Shown in pieces: positions 25,608 through 34,049 of a stretch of 64,000 nt of DNA. The number at the start of each line of letters is the position of its first letter. Positions within the stretch are counted from its first letter, which is position 1. The translations under genes were made by a program, and so were the position numbers. The notes beneath the pieces are model-generated. The model searched no databases. It saw nothing but the letters and a program-made list of their open reading frames with translations, and was not told the origin of the DNA. The stretch covers positions 1 to 64,000 of the forward strand of contig DATLNC010000058.1 of NCBI GenBank assembly GCA_035536935.1, written 5' to 3'. This DNA comes from DATMER01 sp035536935. GTDB lineage: Bacteria; Acidobacteriota; Thermoanaerobaculia; Multivoradales; UBA5704.

Positions 25608-26258
25608 CCTGGCTACGGCCTGCTCGACCTCTTTCATATCCACCTTCCCCAGCCACTGCTGGACGATCCGTCCTTCTGCATCGATGAGAAAGACGGCGGG
25701 GATCGCCCGCACGTGGAAGACGGACCAGGCGGGGGTCGCGGTGGCGTCCAGGTAGACGGGGTAGGCGAGCTTCTTCTTCTGGGCGAACTTCCTGGCCTTG
25801 GGGTGCTCCTCGTCGATCGAGATGCCCACGACGGAGAAGCCCTTGGCGGCGTGCCGCTGGTGGAGCTTCTGGAGCTCCGGCATGGCACTGACGCAGGGAG
25901 CGCACCACGTAGCCCAGAAGTCCAGGAGGACGGGCTTGCCGGAGGCGAAGGACGTGAACGGGACCTCCTTGCCATCCAGCGTCTTGACGGTGAAAGCGGG
26001 AACCGGCCGGGGCAGGACAGGGGGGATGTACGCTTCCGGGTAGGAGTCGAATGCCGTCTTGCATTTCTCCGAGCAGAACCCGTAGGTCTGCCCCTTGTAG
26101 ACGCTGCTCGCCTTGACCGGCTCAGGCTTCGCCTCTCCCTCATGGACTTTGCAAACGGGGCAGAGGCCCTCTTTCGGCGTGTCGGCCGCTTTTTCGGCGG
26201 CATGCCCGATAACAGCTAGCAGGGTCAGAATCAGGAACAGAGCGGCTCGCGTTCTCAT
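25596..26258 (-). CDS. TlpA-like thioredoxin with N-terminal TRASH/YHS-like domain
   Basis: 220 aa. Signal peptide (residues 1-20), then a Cys-rich metal-binding segment CPVCKVHEGEAKPEPVKASSVYKGQTYGFCSEKCKTAFDSYPEAY (YHS/TRASH-like), then a thioredoxin domain with FWATWCAPC, VVGISIDEE and cis-Pro IPAVFLID. Periplasmic disulfide reduction is expected; the extra module suggests metal-linked targeting. The start ATG 26258 precedes the signal peptide; a longer frame upstream is the antisense of the next gene. The 3' end overlaps the convergent gene at 25596-25607. Confidence 0.85.
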   Translation of the reverse strand: MRTRAALFLILTLLAVIGHAAEKAADTPKEGLCPVCKVHEGEAKPEPVKASSVYKGQTYGFCSEKCKTAFDSYPEAYIPPVLPRPVPAFTVKTLDGKEVPFTSFASGKPVLLDFWATWCAPCVSAMPELQKLHQRHAAKGFSVVGISIDEEHPKARKFAQKKKLAYPVYLDATATPAWSVFHVRAIPAVFLIDAEGRIVQQWLGKVDMKEVEQAVARLVG

Positions 26259-26259
26259 C

Positions 26260-26889
26260 TCAAAACCCCATGTTGAAGGAGATGCCCACCTCTTCGAGCC
26301 AGGCCCAGATGAGGGACACTCCGTAACGTTCACGGCTGAAGTTGAGCAGCAGGTGCGACCGCTGCCCGTCGTACATCGGCTGCAACGAAAGCCCTTGGCC
26401 CAGCTCCACTTGCGCTCCGAAGGGGATATTGAGCGCTCCATCCCACTCCGAGTAGTTCAGGCTCGCATAAGCCGAGACAGGCCACGTGGGATGGTGCTTG
26501 GCCGCCGTCAGATAGTACGACTGCGTCCCCTCGGGCGACCCGATCCGGTCCGAGCTCGTGCCCAGGAACAGGGCCGGGCGGCGGTCCGCTTCCGTGAGGA
26601 GGAACCAGGTGAGGAGCGGGCCCAATTCCCCGGCATCCGGGTTGTACTCGATCCCCACCTGAAGCCTGGGGGTCACGCTGTAGTTCAGGGTGGACCGCCA
26701 GCGCGGACGCTCCAGCTCCGTGTTGACGAAGCGCGCCGAGAAGGTCCACCTGGTATCCAAGCCGCTCCCCCGGAGCGGCGCACCCTCGCCGGGTCAGCCG
26801 CTTCACGTCGGCGCCGAGGAGGGTGGGCCCGCCTGGCCCAGGACCGAGACAGGGAGCAGCAGGAAAAGGAGGAGGAGAGAGCCTCTCAT
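26260..26889 (-). pseudogene. Outer-membrane beta-barrel-like gene interrupted near its 5' end
   Basis: An ATG at 26889 opens a clear signal peptide (MRGSLLLLLFLLLPVSVLGQ), but two in-frame TGA codons follow about ten codons later. From 26760 the same frame continues for 166 codons with alternating amphipathic strands (RWRSTLNYSVTPRLQVGIEYNP, PVSAYASLNYSE, YGVSLIWAWLEEVGISFNMGF) ending in Phe, as in outer-membrane barrels. Between about 26855 and 26805 another frame reads LLGADVKRLT, so two compensating 1-nt indels would restore one protein of about 210 aa. Either a recent pseudogene or two base-calling errors. It lies 1 bp from the TlpA gene. Confidence 0.6.
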
Positions 26890-26940
26890 GGCTAACAGGA
26901 TATACGTCATCACCCGCTCCTTGACCCCTACCCGCCGAAC

Positions 26941-26994
26941 TTTATACGCTCAGCCTTCGGCCAGGCTGAGGCCAGGAGAGGATAGGTCTATCAG
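26941..26994 (+). promoter_or_regulatory. Leader of hbd with hairpin and start-proximal inverted repeat
   Basis: TTTATACGCT (26941-26950) contains a -10-like hexamer. It is followed by a 7-bp hairpin CTCAGCC/GGCTGAG (26949-26970) and by the perfect inverted repeat GATAG-GT-CTATC (26981-26992), 2 nt before the ATG. The inverted repeat covers the ribosome-binding region, so a repressor or RNA structure could control translation. Confidence 0.4.
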
Positions 26995-27855
26995 ATGGAG
27001 TCCATTCGGACGATTGGAGTGATCGGCGCGGGCACCATGGGGCATGGAATCGCCCAGGTAGCGGCGCAGAGCGGGTATGACGTGCTGCTGGTCGACGTGG
27101 CGCCCCAGGCGCTGGAGCGCGGCGTTTCCCAGATCGGCAAGGGATTGGAGCGCTTGGTGAGCAAGGGCAAGCTCGCGGCCGAGGAGCGCGACCAGGCCCT
27201 CTCCCGCCTCTCCTCCCATGGCGAGCTCGCCGCTCTCGACCGCGCCGACCTCGTAGTCGAGGCGGTCGTCGAGAAGCTGGAGGTCAAGCGCTCGGTCTTC
27301 ACCGAGCTCGACCGTATCTGCCCGCCGCACACGATCCTCTCGTCCAACACCAGCTCGATCTCCATCACCAAGATCGCTGCCTCCACTTCGCGGCCCGGCA
27401 AGGTGATCGGTATGCACTTCATGAACCCGGTGCCCATGATGCAGCTCGTGGAGATCATCCGCGGCCTCGCCACCGATCAGGAGACCTACGACGCCGTGGA
27501 GGCCGCGTCGCGCAGGATGGGCAAGACGCCGGTCGAGGTCCACGACGCGCCGGGGTTCGTCTCCAACCGCGTCCTCATGCCGATGATCAACGAGGCGGTC
27601 TATTGCCTCTACGAGGGGGTCGGGAAGGCCGAGGCGATCGACCAGGTTATGAAGCTAGGAATGAACCATCCGATGGGTCCGCTGGCCTTGGCCGACCTGA
27701 TCGGTCTGGACGTCTGTCTCGATATCCTGCGGGTGCTCTCCGACGGCTTCGGCGATCCGAAGTACCGTCCTTGCCCGCTGCTGGTCAAGATGGTGGACGC
27801 CGGCTACTTGGGCCGTAAGTCCGGCCGGGGATTTTATGCGTACGATGGGTCCTGA
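26995..27855 (+). CDS. hbd: 3-hydroxybutyryl-CoA dehydrogenase
   Basis: 286 aa, the usual length of the single-domain enzyme. NAD-binding GVIGAGTMGHGIAQ at residues 8-21, DVAPQALERG, catalytic region SSNTSSISIT, HFMNPVPMMQLVEII with the catalytic His, DAPGFVSNRVLMPMINEA and the C-terminal helix domain MKLGMNHPMGPLALADLIGLDV, ending GRGFYAYDGS. It oxidises (S)-3-hydroxyacyl-CoA with NAD in butyrate/PHB or beta-oxidation pathways. No other beta-oxidation gene is adjacent. Confidence 0.95.
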   Translation: MESIRTIGVIGAGTMGHGIAQVAAQSGYDVLLVDVAPQALERGVSQIGKGLERLVSKGKLAAEERDQALSRLSSHGELAALDRADLVVEAVVEKLEVKRSVFTELDRICPPHTILSSNTSSISITKIAASTSRPGKVIGMHFMNPVPMMQLVEIIRGLATDQETYDAVEAASRRMGKTPVEVHDAPGFVSNRVLMPMINEAVYCLYEGVGKAEAIDQVMKLGMNHPMGPLALADLIGLDVCLDILRVLSDGFGDPKYRPCPLLVKMVDAGYLGRKSGRGFYAYDGS

Positions 27856-27892
27856 CGCGTTCGCTTCCGGCCACGGGCCGGAAGACCGCAGC

Positions 27893-29737
27893 ATGTACTG
27901 CCAGGTCTGCGGCGCTCCCAACCGGGACGACCACGAGTATTGCGTCCGCTGCCATCAGAAGCTGCTGGTGGTCTCGGGGGCTCTGCGCGACGAGGACGAG
28001 TACGAGGAGGCCACCGGGGAGGAGAGCTTCTCGTTCGACGAGCATCTCCTGGAGCGGATCTCGATCCTGGAGGAGGCAGTCAAGCGCACCGCCGAAACCG
28101 TTCGCCAGGTCCTCGGCGCCCTGCACAAGCAGGAGAAAAACATCCTCATCAACCAGACCGGCCTCTCGGCTCTGCGCGAGCTGCTGGAGCAGAAGCACTA
28201 CATCGGCTGGGAGGAGTGGAGCGAGCTCTGGGAGTCCAAGATGGACTACCAGCTCCTCGCCCTGGAGAAGCGCGAGCGCTTCCTCTCGATCAAGGAACGG
28301 ATAGCCGCGCTCCACCACGGCGAGAAGCGCAAGGTGTTCCTCCAGCACCTGGAGGACGCCGAGTACGCCCTGTTCGCCTTCGACATCGAGCGCGCCGTCG
28401 GCGCCCTGGAGTCCGCCTTCAAGCTGGACCGGGAGAACTACGAGCTCGCCTACTTCCTCGGCGAGACCCACTTCAACGAGGGGGACACGGCCCAGGCCCT
28501 GACCTTCTTCAGCCACGTGCTGGACGTCAAGGCCGATCACTACGAGGGGCTGGTCTACAGCGGGGTCATCTACTACGAGCGCGGCGACCACGACCGCGCC
28601 GAGGATTATCTGAAGCGCGCCATCGCGCTCTATCCCGAGAGCTTCCTGCCCCACTTCAGCCTCGGCGCCGTCTACGCCGGCCAGGGGAATCTTGCCAAAG
28701 CCGTGCTCTTCCTGGAGCGGGCGGTGCAGGTCGATCCGGTGCCGCAGGCCCTCTACCTGCTCGGGAGCTGCTACTACGAGATGGGCAAGCTCTCGCTCGC
28801 CGTCCACTACCTGCAGGAGGCGGTGCGCCACGATCCCGCGTTCGAGGAGGCGCACCACCTGCTCGGGCTGGCCTATCTCGACCGCCACTGGACGCGCAAG
28901 GCGCTCGAGTCGTTCCGCCAGGCGCAGCGGCTCAATCCCAAGAAGCTGCAGTATCAGGATCTGGTGCGCTACCTCTCGGGCGCCGCGGGCTCGCCGCTTC
29001 CCGGAGTGAGCGGCGAGGCCGAGTCCTGGTTCAAGAAGGGCGAGGAGTTCCTCGCCCGCGAGAACCTGAAGCAGGCGCACGCCTGCTACCGCCGCGCGCT
29101 CTCCATCGAACCGGACAACCCGACGCTGCTGATGTCCTACGCGCTCCTCTGCCTGCACCTGAACCGCAACCAGGAGATCGAGGCGGTGACGCGCAAGGTG
29201 CTGGACTTGAAGCCGGGCGAGATGCTCATGGCGACCGCCTATGCCACGCTCATCGAGGCGATGCGCAGCCAGGGCAAGTACCGCGAGGGCAACCGTATCG
29301 GCAAGCTGCTGCTCGACGAGGGCAATTCCAATTTTGCCAAGTCGATCGCCTACTACGAGATGGCGTACAACCTGGCGGAGATGGAGGAGGACCTGGACGA
29401 GGCCCTGGATTTCGCCCGCCAGTCGGTAGAGCTGGCGCCCGACGAGATCAAGCAGTTCCCGCTCGCGGCGCTCGGCTGGGTGCACTACAAGCGCAAGGAG
29501 TTCGACAAGGCGGTGGACTTCCTCGCCCGGTCGAGCGAGCTGGGGCCGTCCTCCACGACGCTGACGCACCTGGGCATGGCCCTGCTCGCGTCGGGCCAGG
29601 AGGACCGGGCGCGCACCGTGCTCGCCCATGCCCGCAACGTGGGCGAGCGCGGCGAGGCGCTGCAAGAGAAGATGATGGAGTGCATGAAGGATTCGACGCG
29701 CCTGATCGAAAGGGCTCGCCGCGGCCAGAGAAAGTAA
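27893..29737 (+). CDS. TPR protein with N-terminal zinc ribbon
   Basis: 614 aa. It starts MYCQVCGAPNRDDHEYCVRCHQKL, a four-Cys zinc ribbon (C-x2-C-x9-C-x2-C). An acidic helix follows, then more than ten TPR units from about residue 140 (ALTFFSHVLDVKADHYEGLVYSGVIYYERGDHDRAEDYLKRAI and so on). I chose ATG 27893 because the ribbon starts there; earlier in-frame starts overlap hbd. There is no signal peptide. A cytoplasmic scaffold is likely; partners unknown. Confidence 0.75.
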   Translation: MYCQVCGAPNRDDHEYCVRCHQKLLVVSGALRDEDEYEEATGEESFSFDEHLLERISILEEAVKRTAETVRQVLGALHKQEKNILINQTGLSALRELLEQKHYIGWEEWSELWESKMDYQLLALEKRERFLSIKERIAALHHGEKRKVFLQHLEDAEYALFAFDIERAVGALESAFKLDRENYELAYFLGETHFNEGDTAQALTFFSHVLDVKADHYEGLVYSGVIYYERGDHDRAEDYLKRAIALYPESFLPHFSLGAVYAGQGNLAKAVLFLERAVQVDPVPQALYLLGSCYYEMGKLSLAVHYLQEAVRHDPAFEEAHHLLGLAYLDRHWTRKALESFRQAQRLNPKKLQYQDLVRYLSGAAGSPLPGVSGEAESWFKKGEEFLARENLKQAHACYRRALSIEPDNPTLLMSYALLCLHLNRNQEIEAVTRKVLDLKPGEMLMATAYATLIEAMRSQGKYREGNRIGKLLLDEGNSNFAKSIAYYEMAYNLAEMEEDLDEALDFARQSVELAPDEIKQFPLAALGWVHYKRKEFDKAVDFLARSSELGPSSTTLTHLGMALLASGQEDRARTVLAHARNVGERGEALQEKMMECMKDSTRLIERARRGQRK

Positions 29738-29758
29738 TAGAGAGAGACGGGAGAGCGA

Positions 29759-31468
29759 ATGCGCTGGAGCCAGTATTATCTGTTTACAACCCGCGAAGTG
29801 CCGAACGACGCGGAGGTGATCAGCCATCAATTGATGGTTCGCGCCGGAATGATCAAGAAGGTCGCGGCCGGCATCTACGATTACCTGCCGCTCGGCTGGC
29901 GGAGCCTCACGAAATTGATGAACATCGTCCGCCGCGAGATGAACGCGGCCGGCGCGATCGAGCTGATGCTGCCGAACATCCAGCCCGCGGAGCTCTGGCA
30001 GGAGTCCGGCCGCTGGCAGCGCTATGGCAAGGAATTGCTGCGTATCAAGGACCGTCACGACCGCGAGTTCGTCTTCGGCCCGACCGAGGAGGAAGTGATC
30101 ACCGACATGGTGCGGCGCGACGTGAAGAGCTACCGCCAGCTCCCGTTCAACCTGTACCAGATCCAGACCAAGTTCCGCGACGAGATCCGTCCGCGCTTCG
30201 GATTGATGCGTGGCCGCGAGTTCATCATGAAGGACGCCTATTCCTTTGGCGCGAGCCCCGAGAGCCTGAACATCACCTATGAATCGATGCGGAATGCTTA
30301 TTGCCGGACCTTCGAGGCGTGCAAGCTCGATTACTCGATGGTGGAGGCGGACGTCGGCACCATCGGCGGCTCGGCTTCCCATGAGTTCATGGTGGTGGCC
30401 GACACCGGCGAGAGCGCCGTGGTGCGCTGTCCCGAGTGCGGGTATGCCGCGAACGTGGAGAGGGCCGAGACGCGGAATATCTCTGATGAAAAGGCAGAGG
30501 GCCGCGAGCCCCAGGAGCTGAAAGAGGTCGCGACGCCCGGCCAGAAATCGATCGAGGAGGTCTCGAAGTTCCTCGGCATCGAGCCGCGGCAGCTCGTCAA
30601 GACCCTGATCTATGAGACGGAAAAAGGTTTCGTGGCGGTCCTGATCCGCGGCGACCGCGAGATCAACGAGGTCAAGCTCACGAACCATCTGGACGTCCAG
30701 CATCTGGCCCTGGCGAGCGAGGACAAGGTGCGCGAGGTCACCAAGGCGCCGGTGGGCTTCGCCGGCCCGGTGGGCCTCTCCGGCCTGCGGATCATGGCCG
30801 ACGAAACGGTCCGCGGCATGGCCAACTTCGCGACCGGAGCCAACAAGGACGACGCGCACTACACGGGCGTCAACTGGGGACGGGACGCCGAGCTTTCCGA
30901 GTTCGCCGACCTGCTGCTCGTGAGCGGCGGCGATCCATGCCCGCGCTGCGAAGGGACGCTGGAGCTGTTCCGCGGCATCGAGGTCGGGCACATCTTCAAG
31001 CTCGGCACCAAGTATTCGGAGAAGCTCGGCTGCAACTTCACCGACGAGGACGGCCAGGAGCGGCCCATGATCATGGGCTGCTACGGTCTCGGGATCGGCC
31101 GCACCGTGGCCGCCGCGATCGAGCAGAACCATGACGCGGACGGCATCATCTGGCCGCGCCCGCTCGCTCCGTTCGAGGTGCTGCTGGCGGCGCTCAACCC
31201 GGACGACGGCGAAGTGCGCCGGGTCGCGGAGCAGATCTACGGCCAGCTCCTGGAGAAGGGCATCGAGGTGCTCTACGACGACCGCGACGAGCGGCCGGGC
31301 GTGAAGTTCAAGGACGCGGACCTCGTCGGTTTCCCGGTGCGGGTGGTCGTGGGAGCCAAGTCCCTGGCCGACGGCAAGGTCGAGGTCTCGCTACGGCGCG
31401 ACCGGCAGAAGCAGCTCGTGCCCATTGTGGAGGCGGTGCCGAGAGTGATGGAGCTGCTCGGGGAGTAG
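29759..31468 (+). CDS. proS: Prolyl-tRNA synthetase, bacterial type
   Basis: 569 aa, normal for the long bacterial form. Class II motif 1 near GIYDYLPLGWRSLTKLMNIVRREMNAAGAIELMLP, motif 2 FGPTEEEVITD and FRDEIRPRFGLMRGREFIMKDAYSF, an inserted YbaK-like editing domain (KFLGIEPRQLVKTLIY to VGFAGPVGL), motif 3 MGCYGLGIGRTVAAAIEQNHD and the anticodon-binding domain at the C-terminus. It charges tRNA-Pro. RBS-like GGGAGAG lies just upstream. Confidence 0.97.
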   Translation: MRWSQYYLFTTREVPNDAEVISHQLMVRAGMIKKVAAGIYDYLPLGWRSLTKLMNIVRREMNAAGAIELMLPNIQPAELWQESGRWQRYGKELLRIKDRHDREFVFGPTEEEVITDMVRRDVKSYRQLPFNLYQIQTKFRDEIRPRFGLMRGREFIMKDAYSFGASPESLNITYESMRNAYCRTFEACKLDYSMVEADVGTIGGSASHEFMVVADTGESAVVRCPECGYAANVERAETRNISDEKAEGREPQELKEVATPGQKSIEEVSKFLGIEPRQLVKTLIYETEKGFVAVLIRGDREINEVKLTNHLDVQHLALASEDKVREVTKAPVGFAGPVGLSGLRIMADETVRGMANFATGANKDDAHYTGVNWGRDAELSEFADLLLVSGGDPCPRCEGTLELFRGIEVGHIFKLGTKYSEKLGCNFTDEDGQERPMIMGCYGLGIGRTVAAAIEQNHDADGIIWPRPLAPFEVLLAALNPDDGEVRRVAEQIYGQLLEKGIEVLYDDRDERPGVKFKDADLVGFPVRVVVGAKSLADGKVEVSLRRDRQKQLVPIVEAVPRVMELLGE

Positions 31469-31483
31469 CCGGCGTCGAGGGTG

Positions 31484-31496
31484 TATACTTAGGCGT
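31484..31496 (+). promoter_or_regulatory. -10 box close to the vapB start (leaderless type)
   Basis: TATACT at 31484-31489 ends 7 nt before the ATG at 31497, inside the 28-bp gap after proS. There is no Shine-Dalgarno sequence. Confidence 0.5.
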
Positions 31497-31745
31497 ATGG
31501 CCCGCATGCAAGTCTACCTCCCCGACGATTTGTACCAACAGGTGAAGGCCCGTGGTCTACCGGCCTCGGAGCTGCTTCAGAAGGCTGTGCGGGCGGAGCT
31601 GCGCCGGCTGGAATTGCTCACCGAAACCGACCGCTACGTTGCGGATCTGGTCACTGAGGTGGGGCCACCCACCGCAGCTCAGCGCACACGCGCCTCCGCC
31701 GTCGCGCGGCGGCTTGCGCGACGACCCACCCGTCAGGTGGGTTGA
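31497..31745 (+). CDS. Antitoxin of a VapBC-like module (ribbon-helix-helix)
   Basis: 82 aa. The N-terminus MARMQVYLPDDLYQQVKARGLPASELLQKAVRAELRR is a ribbon-helix-helix DNA-binding domain (beta strand, then two helices). The C-terminal half is charged and would wrap the toxin. Its stop overlaps the start of the PIN-domain gene, the classic toxin-antitoxin arrangement with coupled translation. Autorepression at the start-proximal promoter is expected for the family. Confidence 0.82.
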   Translation: MARMQVYLPDDLYQQVKARGLPASELLQKAVRAELRRLELLTETDRYVADLVTEVGPPTAAQRTRASAVARRLARRPTRQVG

Positions 31746-32131
31746 TCGCCGTGCTGGTTCTCGATTCGGGTGGAGTCAGCCGTCTGGCAGAGCGATCTCA
31801 GCAGACGGCAGCGCTGATCCTGGCGTTTCGCGAAGAGGGTCTGTGGCCGCCCCTTGTACCCTCCATCGTTCTGGTGGAGTGTTTGCAGGGGCATCCTGGT
31901 CGCGACGCTCTCCCGAACAGCTTTCTCAAAACGTGCGACATCGTGGAGGAGATCGGCGAACCGCTGGCACGGCGAGCTGCGCTGTTGCGGAGGCTGGCAC
32001 GACGAGGCTCCGCAGTCGATGCGCTCGTAGTCGCCTTGGCCGAACCGGGGGGAACGGTGCTCACCTCGGACCTTGGCGATCTAGCCGCCCTCGCTCAATA
32101 CGCACACGATGTCATCGTGGAGAAGGTCTGA
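31742..32131 (+). CDS. PIN-domain toxin (VapC-like RNase)
   Basis: 129 aa. PIN fold acidic residues: VLDSGGVSRLA near the N-terminus (first Asp), VPSIVLVECLQGHPG (conserved Glu), SAVDALVVALAEPGGTVLTSDLGDLAALA (two Asp near the C-terminus). Substrate would be tRNA or other RNA, as for VapC toxins. TTG start overlaps the antitoxin stop (TTGA). A complete and apparently intact pair. Confidence 0.82.
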   Translation: MIAVLVLDSGGVSRLAERSQQTAALILAFREEGLWPPLVPSIVLVECLQGHPGRDALPNSFLKTCDIVEEIGEPLARRAALLRRLARRGSAVDALVVALAEPGGTVLTSDLGDLAALAQYAHDVIVEKV

Positions 32132-32254
32132 TTCCGGCCTTCAAAAAGGCAAACCGCGCACGGAAGATCAGTTCGGGTCCAGAGCGCCGGAGGCCTCGCC
32201 GGGCGCTTAAGACTCCATCTGGCGCGGCCGAGTCCGGGTACAATCCCGCCCCGT

Positions 32255-33094
32255 ATGTCGCACAAGCTGATCGAAAACGTGTCGGACACGGCCCGTTGGG
32301 TGGCGTTCTACCGGGCAATGGAGACCGAGCGGCCCGATGCCCTGTTCCGTGACCCCTGGGCGAAGAAGCTGGCCGGGGAGCGCGGCGAGGCCATCGTGCG
32401 CCACATCCCACGCGCTCAGGCCATGGCCTGGGCGCTGATCGTCCGCACCCAGGTCTTCGACGAGCTGATCCTGCAAGCGGTGCAGCGCGGCGGCGCTACC
32501 GTGGTGCTGAACCTCGCGGCCGGCTTCGACACCCGCCCCTACCGCCTCCCTCTGCCTCCCGCCCTCCGCTGGATCGAGGTCGACCTTCCCGAGCTTCTCG
32601 CGCACAAGGAGCGGGAGCTGGCGGGGGACCGCCCGGTCTGCGAGCTGGAGCGGGTGCGGCTCGATCTGGCCGACGCCGAAGCGCGCCGCGCTCTTTTCGA
32701 CCGGGTCGGGCGGATGGGGGAGCGGGTGCTGGTCGCCTCGGAGGGGCTGCTGCTCTATCTCACTCCAGAGCAGGTGGCGCCGCTCGCCGAAGACCTCCAC
32801 AGGCCGGCGAGCTTCCGCTGGTGGATCACGGACCTGCTGTCTCCCGCGCTCCGCAAGCGGCTTCATAGAGTCTGGGGCGAGCACCTGGAGGGCGCGAGCT
32901 CGCTCTACGAGTTCGCGCCCGAAGAGGGCCCCGACTTCTTCCGCCCTTACGGCTGGGACGTGGCCGAGTTCCGCCCGGTCTTCGACGAGGCGCGCCGGCT
33001 CAAGCGGGAGATGCCCCTGGCCTGGCTCCTCGCCTGGATCGGACGAAAGGGCTTCGGCAAGGGCGCGGGCGTCGCCCTTCTGGAGCGGAAGTGA
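32255..33094 (+). CDS. SAM-dependent methyltransferase, LCM/TIGR00027 family
   Basis: 279 aa. The family pattern is clear: DTARWVAFYRAMETERPDALFRDPWAKKLAGE near the N-terminus, then the SAM site VVLNLAAGFDTRPYRL, WIEVDLPELLAHKERELAG and LVASEGLLLYLTPEQV. These enzymes are homologous to leucine carboxyl methyltransferase; substrates are usually small molecules or protein termini and are not known here. TACAAT at 32239-32244 lies 10 nt before the ATG. The stop overlaps the next gene (GTGA). Confidence 0.85.
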   Translation: MSHKLIENVSDTARWVAFYRAMETERPDALFRDPWAKKLAGERGEAIVRHIPRAQAMAWALIVRTQVFDELILQAVQRGGATVVLNLAAGFDTRPYRLPLPPALRWIEVDLPELLAHKERELAGDRPVCELERVRLDLADAEARRALFDRVGRMGERVLVASEGLLLYLTPEQVAPLAEDLHRPASFRWWITDLLSPALRKRLHRVWGEHLEGASSLYEFAPEEGPDFFRPYGWDVAEFRPVFDEARRLKREMPLAWLLAWIGRKGFGKGAGVALLERK

Positions 33095-34038
33095 ACATCC
33101 CTGCCGCCGTGCAAGCGATTGCCGGCGTGCTTCCGCGCACCCCGGTCCTCCGCTCGGAAGCGCTCGACAATCTGGCGGGTGCCCGCCTCTGGTTCAAGGC
33201 CGAGGGGCTCCAGGTCACGGGCTCGTTCAAGGTGCGGGGCGCCTGGAACCGGGTGCGCTCGTTCACTCCCGAGGAGCTGGCGCCCGGCCTGATCACGGTC
33301 AGCGCCGGCAACGCGGCCCTGGGTGCCGCCTGGGCGGCTCGGGCCGCGGGGGCCCGCCTGGTGGTGGTCATGCCTGAGAATGCCGTCCCCGAGAAGCTCG
33401 TCGCGGTTGCCGCCATGGGAGCCCGCATCGAGAAGGAAGGGGTCACGAATGCCACGCAGGCATTCGAGCGGCTCGCCCGGCTCCGCGCCGAGCACGGCTA
33501 TACCCTGGTCCATCCGTTCGACGATCCCTTCGTCATCGCCGGAGCCGCCACGGCCACCTGGGAGCTGCTCGAAGAGGTCCCGGACCTCGACGCCGTGGTG
33601 GTCCCCACCTCCGGCGGCGGGCTCTTTGCCGGGGCGATCCTGGCGGCCCGGACTGCAATGGTTCATGGCATCCAGCCATTCGGAGCCGACGGCCTGATCC
33701 GCTCGCTGGCGGCAGGGGAGCCGACGCCGCCGGAGCGGGTGCAGACCGTGGCCGACGGCCTGACCGCTCCCAAGCCGGGCGTCCTCAACTTCAAGATCAT
33801 CCGTGAGGCGATCGAACAGAGACGGGCGGACGCATCGACCGTGAGCGACGAGGCGATCCTCGAAGCCATGGGGCTGATCATCCGCCACCTGCGGGTGATC
33901 GTGGAGCCGGCCGCCGCCGCCGGGCTGGCTGGGATCCTGGCCGCCGGCGAGGATCACCGCTTCCGGGGGAAGAAGGTCGGCGTGGTCCTCAGCGGCAGCA
34001 ACGCGGGCATGGAGCGGGTGCGGTCGGTGCTGGCTTAA
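33091..34038 (+). CDS. PLP-dependent threonine/serine dehydratase family protein
   Basis: 315 aa. Fold II PLP enzyme: RTPVLRSEALDNLAGARLWFKAEGLQVTGSFKVRGAWN, with the Schiff-base Lys in SFKVRGA (about residue 48), SAGNAALGAAWAARAAGA, the phosphate-binding loop PTSGGGLFAG (about residues 171-180), and the SGSN near the C-terminus. It lacks the regulatory ACT domain of biosynthetic IlvA, so it is a catabolic type dehydratase or a serine racemase-like enzyme. GTG start overlaps the methyltransferase stop. Confidence 0.88.
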   Translation: MNIPAAVQAIAGVLPRTPVLRSEALDNLAGARLWFKAEGLQVTGSFKVRGAWNRVRSFTPEELAPGLITVSAGNAALGAAWAARAAGARLVVVMPENAVPEKLVAVAAMGARIEKEGVTNATQAFERLARLRAEHGYTLVHPFDDPFVIAGAATATWELLEEVPDLDAVVVPTSGGGLFAGAILAARTAMVHGIQPFGADGLIRSLAAGEPTPPERVQTVADGLTAPKPGVLNFKIIREAIEQRRADASTVSDEAILEAMGLIIRHLRVIVEPAAAAGLAGILAAGEDHRFRGKKVGVVLSGSNAGMERVRSVLA

Positions 34039-34049
34039 TGGCTCCATCT

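Noticed and set aside
26800..26812. Two selenocysteines (UGA-Ser-Gly-UGA) in the outer-membrane-like gene
   Set aside because: There is no redox domain there, no hairpin of the bSECIS type was seen, and two compensating indels give a more natural protein.
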